This document shows, piece by piece, positions 13,094 through 18,714 of a DNA stretch of 18,714 nt. The translations under genes and the position numbers were made by a program. Position 1 is the stretch's first letter, and each line of letters starts with the position of its first letter. The notes under the pieces are model-generated. The model saw nothing but the letters and a program-made list of their open reading frames with translations, did no database searches and was not told where the DNA came from. Location of the stretch: NCBI GenBank assembly GCA_025360285.1, contig JANYCM010000128.1, positions 1 to 18,714 of the forward strand, read 5' to 3'. The DNA comes from Sphingomonadales bacterium. Its GTDB lineage: Bacteria; Pseudomonadota; Alphaproteobacteria; Sphingomonadales; Sphingomonadaceae.

Positions 13094-14245
13094 TCAGCTA
13101 AAGCCGCGCACGACCAGCCAATTCTGCACCGCCTGCGTCGCCTCGGCGAGCTTGTCAGGCTGAAAGGCGTAATAATGCGTGGCGCCCTCGACGACATGAA
13201 GTTGGCGATCGACCTGCGCCACGCAATCATACAGGCGGTTGGTGTGTGACGGCGTGCAGGCGTCATCGGCGCTGTTGCCGATAACCAGTACTGGCACCGA
13301 AATGCGCGGCCCGCAGGCGATGCCATCGGCATGCGACCGGTCATGGCTCCATTGGCTCAGCCACGATCGCAGCGTGGTGAAGCGGCCCAGCCCGCCGGGC
13401 GAATCATTGATCAGCCGCGGATCGCCCAAATAGCAGCGGCCGGGCACGCGATCATTGGGGTCAACCGCCGGATCGAGCCAGCGCGGGTCGGCCATGGTGC
13501 CATGGACGATGAAGGCGCGTTCGGCATGGTCGCCCTCGCGACGTTTCAATGCCGCCAGCGTCGCATCGACCCAGGCATCGATGCGCCGGCTGCGTGCCAG
13601 TTGCCGGGCGCGGAAGGCGGCAAGGAAGTCGGCGCTGTACGGCGGCTGCGCACAGGCGGGGTCATAAAGATTCCACGCCGGATCGCGCCGCGTCGGATCG
13701 GCTTCGTCGATCACCGACGGGTCGAGCCATTCGGTCAGCGTATGCGCCCGGCTGACATGCGCCGCCAGCAGCATGACGCCATCGGCGGGCGGCAGTTTCG
13801 CCGCCACCAGATCGGGCGGATCGCCTGCCGGGGTGGCGGTGACGCGCGGGTCCTCGGCTTCGGCCTGATAGAACAGCGCCAGGCTGCCACCGCCTGACCA
13901 GCCGCCGAGCACGACCTTGGTGTAGCCCAGCCGGTTGCGGCAATATTCGAACCATTTGCCCAGATCGATGGCGACCTTTTCCATGATCAGCGCATTGTCA
14001 TTATTGGGATAACGCGACACTGTCGTCAGCACATGCACGCCCGCGGCCGCCAGCGCACCGGGCAGCGGCAGATAATGCATGATGCCCATCGGATGCATGA
14101 AGATGACGATGGTGTCGGACGGCACCGCCGGTTTCAGATGCTGCGCCTGGAGTGCCACCACGCCATCGACGCCGCCATAGGTATCGCGCAGGCCAACCGC
14201 CTCGCGCCAGCCGAGCAGCAGCGGAATGCGGGCAAAGTCGCTCAA
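13094..14245 (-). CDS. Alpha/beta hydrolase
   Basis: The product is 383 residues. Oxyanion region IVIFMHPMGIMHYLP (46-60), nucleophile elbow GGWSGGG (S117), acid candidate D327/D328 in NSADDACTP, and H357 in EGATHYYAF complete the Ser-Asp-His triad. A long insert (about 150-300) between nucleophile and acid forms a lid and probably sets substrate range. The start is TTG at 14245, overlapping the TGA of the upstream VOC gene by four bases (TTGA), suggesting translational coupling. No signal peptide is seen, so it should be cytoplasmic. The substrate is unknown; pairing with a VOC-fold protein would fit a step in ester or aromatic-compound breakdown, but this is inference. Confidence 0.85.
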   Translation of the reverse strand: MSDFARIPLLLGWREAVGLRDTYGGVDGVVALQAQHLKPAVPSDTIVIFMHPMGIMHYLPLPGALAAAGVHVLTTVSRYPNNDNALIMEKVAIDLGKWFEYCRNRLGYTKVVLGGWSGGGSLALFYQAEAEDPRVTATPAGDPPDLVAAKLPPADGVMLLAAHVSRAHTLTEWLDPSVIDEADPTRRDPAWNLYDPACAQPPYSADFLAAFRARQLARSRRIDAWVDATLAALKRREGDHAERAFIVHGTMADPRWLDPAVDPNDRVPGRCYLGDPRLINDSPGGLGRFTTLRSWLSQWSHDRSHADGIACGPRISVPVLVIGNSADDACTPSHTNRLYDCVAQVDRQLHVVEGATHYYAFQPDKLAEATQAVQNWLVVRGFS

Positions 14246-14760
14246 GCGGCTGTCGCTTTCGCTGCCTTTGCCGCCGTCCAGTCAGCGAGCGCAGCGCGGT
14301 GCGCGGCGAGTTCCGCCGCCATGATCTCGTCATGACCGGCCAGGCGGCAGGTGATTTCCAGCGGCAGGCCATTGGGGTCCTGAAAATACACCGAGCGCAC
14401 AAAGCCATGGTCGATCGGACCAAGACACGGCACCCCGGCACCATTCAGCTTCCCCTGCCAGGCGAGCAGTGCCGTCTCGTCACCGGCTTCAAAGGCGACA
14501 TGCCGGTCAAAGCCATGCACAGGTTGAAAGGCCTCGGGCGTGGCACTGCCCGGCGCATCGAAAAAGGCGAGGAAATTGCCGTCGGGCAACCCGAAGAAGA
14601 TATGGACAAAGGGATTGCGGCGGCCGGAGCCCGGTTCCCTTTCCTCGATGACGAGGCCCTTGAGCGGCAGGCCGAGAACATCTTCATAAAATGCCCGGGT
14701 TTCTTCGGCATCGCGGCAGCGATAGGCGCTGTGGTGGATGCCGCGCAGTTCCTGTGCCAT
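14242..14760 (-). CDS. VOC-family (glyoxalase/dioxygenase fold) protein
   Basis: The 172-residue protein starts MAQELRGIHHSAYRCRD. Paired beta-alpha-beta modules carry the likely metal ligands: His in GIHHSAY, His in GFDRHVAFE and Glu in PLEITCRL. Strands HIFFGLPDGNFLAFF and FVRSVYFQDPNGLPLEIT are typical of vicinal-oxygen-chelate enzymes. Two ATGs stand side by side (14763, 14760); AGGA sits 7 bases before the second, which is preferred. It is the first gene of a two-gene unit with the hydrolase. The ChrA gene begins on the other strand only about 32 bp away. Reaction unknown: glyoxalase-like or extradiol-dioxygenase-like are both possible. Confidence 0.85.
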   Translation of the reverse strand: MAQELRGIHHSAYRCRDAEETRAFYEDVLGLPLKGLVIEEREPGSGRRNPFVHIFFGLPDGNFLAFFDAPGSATPEAFQPVHGFDRHVAFEAGDETALLAWQGKLNGAGVPCLGPIDHGFVRSVYFQDPNGLPLEITCRLAGHDEIMAAELAAHRAALADWTAAKAAKATAA

Positions 14761-14792
14761 CATTAATTCCTGCCCCAATCCCGAGAGGCACC

Positions 14793-16085
14793 ATGCCACA
14801 GCCCGCCCCGCCCCGGAAAGCTGATGGTTTCGTGCGGACCTTTGCGACCATCGGCGTGCTGAGTTTCGGTGGTCCCGCCGGGCAGATCGCTGTCATGCAC
14901 CGGGAGCTTGTCGAAAAGCGCCGCTGGCTCGATGAAGCCAGCTTCCTCGCCGCACTGAATGTCTGCCTGTTGCTGCCGGGGCCGGAGGCGCAGCAACTGG
15001 CGATCTGGCTCGGCTGGCGCCGGCGCGGGGTCAGCGGCGGGTTGATCGCCGGGCTGTTGTTCATCGCGCCGGGGGCGCTGGTCATGGCGGGGCTGGCAAG
15101 CCTGTATATCGGCTTCGGCCAGGTTGCAGCCGTGCAGGCGGTGTTCGCCGGGGTGCAGGCCGCGGTCATCGCCATCGTCGCGCAGGCGGTGTGGCGCGTG
15201 GCAAGACGGGCGCTGACGTCAGCACGGGCCTGGTGGCTGGCGGGGGCTGCCTTTGTGCTGATCAACCTGTTTGCCGTGCCGTTTCCGCTTGTCGTGGCGC
15301 TGGCGACGGTGGTGGGTGCCCCGGCCGCGCTGCCATCCCTGGCAACATCTGGCACGGCGACGCCCGTGCCGTGGCGGGCATCATTACGCACCGCGCTGCT
15401 CTGGTTGTTGATCTGGCTGCTGCCGCTCGCCGGGCTGGCACTGTGGCTGGGCCCCGATCATGGGTTGGTGGCGCTGGGCAGTGCCTTTGCCCGGCTGGCG
15501 CTGTCCAGCTTCGGCGGTGCCTATGCCGGGCTGGCCTATGTGGCGCAGGGCGCGAGTGGAGGCCCGCTGGCGGCGCTGGTCACCCCGCGTGAGATTGTCG
15601 ATGGGCTGGCGCTTGCGGAAACCACGCCGGGGCCGCTGGTGCTGGTCTATCAGTTCGTCGGCGGCATCGCCGGGCATCGCCTCGCCGGGCCGTGGCCAGC
15701 GTTCGGCGGTGCGATTATCGGCATGGCGCTGGTGTTGTGGATGACCTTTGCGCCCAGTTTCCTGTTCGTCTTCACCCTGGCGCCGCACTTTGACCGGGTG
15801 ATCGCCCAGCCGCGGCTGGCGCGGGCACTGTCGGGGGTGACAGCGGCGGTGGTCGGGGTGATGGCCAGCCTGGGCGTCTGGTTTGCCCTGCATGTGTTGT
15901 TCGTCGGCGTTCAGGTCATCCATTATGGACCGGTGCAACTGAACGTGCCGCAAGCCACTCTCAATCCCTTTGCCGCCGCGACGGCTCTGGTGGCGCTGAT
16001 CCTGCTGACGCGCACGCGGCTGGGGATGATCCCGGTGCTGGTCCTGGCCGGGGCGACGGGCCTGGCGCGGCAGATGCTTGCCTGA
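14793..16085 (+). CDS. chrA: Chromate transporter, bidomain ChrA
   Basis: The 430-residue inner-membrane protein consists of two homologous CHR domains. The first starts FVRTFATIGVLSFGGPAGQI with EKRRWLDEASFLAALNVCLL and LPGPEAQQLAIWLGWRRRG. The second has LALSSFGGAYAGLAYVAQGA, VTPREIVDGLALAETTPGPL and VLVYQFVGGIAGH. Ten or more hydrophobic segments are visible. ChrA proteins export chromate in exchange for protons; activity here is inferred from the family. ATG 14793 is chosen because GAGAGG lies just before and the family N-terminus follows. It is divergent from the VOC gene and is followed after 88 bp by an RcnB-like gene. No chrB regulator is seen nearby. Confidence 0.9.
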   Translation: MPQPAPPRKADGFVRTFATIGVLSFGGPAGQIAVMHRELVEKRRWLDEASFLAALNVCLLLPGPEAQQLAIWLGWRRRGVSGGLIAGLLFIAPGALVMAGLASLYIGFGQVAAVQAVFAGVQAAVIAIVAQAVWRVARRALTSARAWWLAGAAFVLINLFAVPFPLVVALATVVGAPAALPSLATSGTATPVPWRASLRTALLWLLIWLLPLAGLALWLGPDHGLVALGSAFARLALSSFGGAYAGLAYVAQGASGGPLAALVTPREIVDGLALAETTPGPLVLVYQFVGGIAGHRLAGPWPAFGGAIIGMALVLWMTFAPSFLFVFTLAPHFDRVIAQPRLARALSGVTAAVVGVMASLGVWFALHVLFVGVQVIHYGPVQLNVPQATLNPFAAATALVALILLTRTRLGMIPVLVLAGATGLARQMLA

Positions 16086-16107
16086 ACGCCCGCCAACCAG
16101 AGTTTCA

Positions 16108-16122
16108 CGACTTGTTCAGTCG
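16108..16122. promoter_or_regulatory. Short inverted repeat upstream of RcnB-like gene
   Basis: CGACT-tgttc-AGTCG lies 52 bases before the start codon. It could be an operator or a weak 3' structure of chrA; nothing decides between these. Confidence 0.25.
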
Positions 16123-16173
16123 GGGTGCGCGATACCGAAGCGAGGCCAATCAGGGCCGGTTTGGAGAGGAAAC

Positions 16174-16620
16174 ATGCGCAAACTACTGCTCGCCGGCCTC
16201 GCCGGCATGATTATGGCGGGGCCCGCCCTGGCCGATCCGCGTGATCATGACGGGCGCGGCTGGGACCGCGGCCAAGACGGGCGCGGCAACTGGCGCGGCG
16301 ATGATCGGCGCGGGGATGGCTGGCGCGGCCATGAGGGCCGTGACTTTGACCGGCGCGGCAATGACTGGCGCTGGGATGGTGCGCGCTATCGCGGCCCCGC
16401 CTTCATTCATCCGCAGGGCTATGCCTATCGCCCCTGGGGGCCGGGCTATCGCCTGCCACCGGCCTATTTCAGCAGCCGCTATTACATCGGCAACCCTGGC
16501 TATTACCGCCTGCCGCCCGCCTATGTCGGCACGCGCTGGATCCGTGTCGGGCCGGACGCCCTGCTGATTCGCATCGGTGACGGCATTATCCTGCGGGCGG
16601 TGCGCGGGCTGTATTGGTGA
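16174..16620 (+). CDS. RcnB-family secreted protein
   Basis: The 148-residue protein has a signal peptide (MRKLLLAGLAGMIMAGPALA, cleavage near ALA-DP). An Arg/Asp/Gly/Trp-rich region (about 22-72) follows with irregular repeats of DRRG, NWRG and GWRG. The C-terminal RcnB-type domain reads YRLPPAYVGTRWIRVGPDAL and LLIRIGDGIILRAV. RcnB in E. coli is a periplasmic protein needed for nickel/cobalt homeostasis; in sphingomonads the family is common and largely uncharacterised. A strong box GGAGAGGA precedes ATG 16174. It follows chrA by 88 bp, perhaps a metal-related pair. Its stop codon directly abuts that of ubiG (TGATCA). Confidence 0.85.
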   Translation: MRKLLLAGLAGMIMAGPALADPRDHDGRGWDRGQDGRGNWRGDDRRGDGWRGHEGRDFDRRGNDWRWDGARYRGPAFIHPQGYAYRPWGPGYRLPPAYFSSRYYIGNPGYYRLPPAYVGTRWIRVGPDALLIRIGDGIILRAVRGLYW

Positions 16621-17373
16621 TCAGGCGCCGGCAACGGTAAGGAAATAATTGACCGAAACGTCCGGGCCGAGGGTAAAGCCCTTGCCCGGACGCCAGGTCA
16701 GGCCCTGCGTCTCGATCACGCGCAGCCCGGCATTGGCCAGAGCCTCGGTGAGTTCAGCGGGCGTCATGAAGCGTTGCCAGTCATGGGCGCCGCGCGGGAT
16801 GGACCGTAGCAGGATTTCAGCGCCGCCGATCAGCACCGCCCAGGATGCGGGCGTCCGATTCGGGGTTGAAAGCACCGCCAACCCGCCGGGGTCCAGCAGC
16901 GCCGCCAGCGCCGCAAAGAAACTGTCGCGCCCGGCGACATGTTCGACGACTTCGAGACAGGTGATGATGTCAAAGGTCGCGCCGATTTCGGCCAGCGCCT
17001 CCACCGATGTGGCGCGATAGTCGATCGTCAGGCCGCCAGCCGCCGCATGAGCCCGGGCGGCAGCGATGTTTTCGGGCGCCGCATCAATACCCGTTGCTTT
17101 TGCCCCCATCCGCGCCAGGGGTTCGGTCATCAGCCCGGCGCCGCAGCCGATATCGAGCGCCGTGCGTCCCGCCAGCGGCCGGCGCGTGCCGGAATCGCCG
17201 CCAAAATGACCCAGTGCCGCGTCACGGATCAACTGGCTGCGCAGCGGCGTGATCCGGTGCAGCATCGCCGAGCTGCCGCGCGGGTTCCACCAGTCAGCGG
17301 CGAGATTGCCGAAAAAAGCCGCCTCATCCGGCGAAATGCTGGCTGCCGAAATCGTCTCGGGCGCTGTTGCCAT
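16621..17373 (-). CDS. ubiG: Bifunctional 2-polyprenyl-6-hydroxyphenol / 3-demethylubiquinol O-methyltransferase
   Basis: UbiG performs both O-methylation steps of ubiquinone synthesis with S-adenosylmethionine. The 250-residue protein has the typical N-terminus ISPDEAAFFGNLAADWWNP, then LHRITPLRSQLI, SAM motif LDIGCGAGLMTEPLARMGA, GIDAAPENI, DIITCLEVVEHVA, VLSTPNRT and the late family signature GAHDWQRFMTPAEL. ATG 17373 has GAGGA 5 bases upstream; the in-frame TTG at 17394 is less likely. The gene is divergent from lysC, an arrangement familiar in alphaproteobacteria, and is convergent with the RcnB-like gene with no spacer. Confidence 0.95.
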   Translation of the reverse strand: MATAPETISAASISPDEAAFFGNLAADWWNPRGSSAMLHRITPLRSQLIRDAALGHFGGDSGTRRPLAGRTALDIGCGAGLMTEPLARMGAKATGIDAAPENIAAARAHAAAGGLTIDYRATSVEALAEIGATFDIITCLEVVEHVAGRDSFFAALAALLDPGGLAVLSTPNRTPASWAVLIGGAEILLRSIPRGAHDWQRFMTPAELTEALANAGLRVIETQGLTWRPGKGFTLGPDVSVNYFLTVAGA

Positions 17374-17406
17374 GGAAATCCTCGTCTGCGCCAAACCCTG
17401 GCTTGC

Positions 17407-17435
17407 TTGCCATCGGGCCGGTGCATTTCTATCAG
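17407..17435 (+). promoter_or_regulatory. Sigma-70-type promoter of lysC
   Basis: TTGCCA (17407-17412), a 17-base spacer and TATCAG (17430-17435) lie 65 bases before the lysC ATG. The same -35 box and spacer occur at the tRNA-Arg promoter in this window. Confidence 0.5.
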
Positions 17436-17500
17436 ACGGGCAGGTTCCGCCAAGGGGCCGCGCCGCCGCAGACGTTTACGTGAGGAACTGTCCCCCCGCC

Positions 17501-18714
17501 ATGGCTCGTATCGTGATGAAATTCGGCGGCACGTCGATGGCCGGCACCGAGCGTATTCGCGGGGTCGCGGCGCGGGTGAAGCGCGAGATTGCCGCCGGCA
17601 ATGAAGTCGCCGTGGTGGTTTCCGCAATGGCGGGCGAAACCGACCGGCTGGTCGGCTTTTGCCGCGAAGCCTCGCCGCTCGCCGACCCGCGCGAATATGA
17701 TGTCGTGGTGGCGGCGGGTGAACAGGTAACGTCCGGCTTGCTGGCGATCGCGCTGCAGGCCGCCGGTGTGCCGGCGCGGTCGTGGCTGGGCTGGCAATTG
17801 CCGATCCATTCGTCCGATGCGCACAGCGTGGCGCGCATCGAGGGCATTGATACCGATCATGTGGTTGCCGCAATGGCGCGCGGCGAGGTGGCGGTGGTGC
17901 CTGGTTTCCAGGGTCTGTCGCCGGACGGCCGGGTGACGACGCTGGGGCGCGGCGGGTCCGATACATCGGCGGTGGCGCTGGCGGCGGCGTTGAAGGCCGA
18001 TCGCTGCGATATCTATACCGATGTCGATGGCGTCTATACGACCGACCCGCGCATCGTGCCGCGGGCGCGCAAGCTGGACCGCATCACCTATGAGGAAATG
18101 CTGGAACTCGCCTCGGTTGGTGCCAAGGTGCTGCAGACGCGCTCGGTCGAACTGGCGATGAAGGAAAAGGTGCGGGTCCAGGTGCTGTCGAGCTTTACCG
18201 ACGCGCCGGGCACGATGGTCGTTGACGAGGATGAAGACATGGAACGCGAACTGATTGCCGGCGTCGCCTATGACAAGAACGAGGCGAAGGTGACGCTGGT
18301 CGGCGTGCCCGATGTGCCCGGCGTTGTGGCGGCGATCTTCGGGCCCTTGGCGGATGCCAACATCAATGTCGACATGATTGTCCAGAACATCGCCAAGGGC
18401 GAAGGCAGCACCGATGTCACCTTCACCGTGCCGCGCACGCAATTGGCGCAATCGCTCGATACGCTGGAAAAATCGCGCAGCGTCATCCGCTATGCCCAGG
18501 TGCTGTCCGATGCGGCGGTCGCCAAGATTTCGGTGGTCGGCGTCGGCATGAAAAGCCATGCCGGAGTGGCGGTGACGATGTTCCGGGCGCTGGCCGATCG
18601 CGGCATCAACATCCAGGCGATCACCACGTCGGAAATCAAGGTCAGCGTGCTGATCGCGGAAGAATATGTCGAACTGGCGGTGCGCGTGCTGCATTCGGCC
18701 TATGGCCTGGATGC
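17501..18714 (+). CDS. lysC: Aspartate kinase (3' end cut by window edge)
   Basis: Aspartokinase phosphorylates aspartate, the first step towards lysine, threonine and methionine (and diaminopimelate for the wall). The frame starts MARIVMKFGGTSMAG (kinase motif KFGGTS) and runs 404 codons to the window end without a stop. Other kinase motifs are VVVSAMAGETD, VAAGEQVTSGLLA, TLGRGGSDTSAVALAA and IYTDVDGVYTTDPR. Two ACT domains follow (about 265-330 and 345-404: VTLVGVPDVPGVVAAIF, NINVDMIVQNI; ISVVGVGMKSHAGVA, NIQAITTSEIKVSVLI), the usual site of lysine/threonine feedback. Only a few C-terminal residues should be missing. GAGGAA lies 13 bases before the ATG. Confidence 0.96.
   Translation, partial: MARIVMKFGGTSMAGTERIRGVAARVKREIAAGNEVAVVVSAMAGETDRLVGFCREASPLADPREYDVVVAAGEQVTSGLLAIALQAAGVPARSWLGWQLPIHSSDAHSVARIEGIDTDHVVAAMARGEVAVVPGFQGLSPDGRVTTLGRGGSDTSAVALAAALKADRCDIYTDVDGVYTTDPRIVPRARKLDRITYEEMLELASVGAKVLQTRSVELAMKEKVRVQVLSSFTDAPGTMVVDEDEDMERELIAGVAYDKNEAKVTLVGVPDVPGVVAAIFGPLADANINVDMIVQNIAKGEGSTDVTFTVPRTQLAQSLDTLEKSRSVIRYAQVLSDAAVAKISVVGVGMKSHAGVAVTMFRALADRGINIQAITTSEIKVSVLIAEEYVELAVRVLHSAYGLD

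Noticed and set aside
17432..18694. Long minus-strand open frame (about 420 codons) opposite lysC
   Set aside because: The plus-strand frame is a clear aspartokinase with all motifs; the antisense translation is low-complexity His/Arg/Asp.
1..18714. CRISPR array, toxin-antitoxin, phage-defence or biosynthetic cluster
   Set aside because: No regularly spaced direct repeats, cas-like, toxin-antitoxin, restriction or synthase genes were seen on either strand.

Overview
The window looks like a piece of chromosome from a GC-rich alphaproteobacterium, most likely a member of the Sphingomonadales. The reasons are the protein families present (a Bbp2/OmpL-like porin, bidomain ChrA, RcnB-like protein, LytS/LytTR pair, TLP1 thiolase), the serS-surE-LysM/M23 gene order, and two intergenic palindromic repeats of a kind common in sphingomonads. 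This taxonomic call is inference; no 16S or other marker is present.

Positions 1-1066 are the edge of an integrated element. The C-terminal part of an IS701-type transposase abuts the 3' part of a large serine recombinase whose zinc ribbon is cut at the IS junction. The recombinase frame then runs antisense into a tRNA-Arg(ACG) gene on the minus strand, so its last ~16 residues are encoded by the tRNA. The tRNA is probably the attachment site: the element lies to the left and the conserved chromosome starts at its 5' side.

Positions 1067-9318 are core genes, mostly on the plus strand: a small coiled-coil lipoprotein, a divergent zinc-ribbon membrane protein, serS, surE, a degenerate NlpD-like LysM/M23 lipoprotein that appears to start at CTG inside the surE stop, a thiolase-like protein lacking catalytic Cys and His, and an outer-membrane barrel protein preceded by an AT-rich leader of about 350 bp. 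Two palindromic repeats (1760-1843 and 4009-4099) lie between genes.

Positions 9326-13096 hold a TrmH/SpoU rRNA/tRNA methyltransferase and an AlkA-type glycosylase (minus), divergent from a LytS-type histidine kinase and its LytTR response regulator (plus). Positions 13094-18714 hold an alpha/beta hydrolase translationally coupled to a VOC-fold protein (minus), divergent from chrA, then an RcnB-like secreted protein, ubiG on the minus strand, and an aspartokinase (lysC) running off the right end.

Most of the window is ordinary housekeeping and envelope biology. I do not see a defence system, CRISPR array, biosynthetic cluster or complete mobile element. The most unusual items are the recombinase/tRNA overlap, the shared architecture of the two repeat types, the non-canonical translational couplings, and the AT-rich porin leader.
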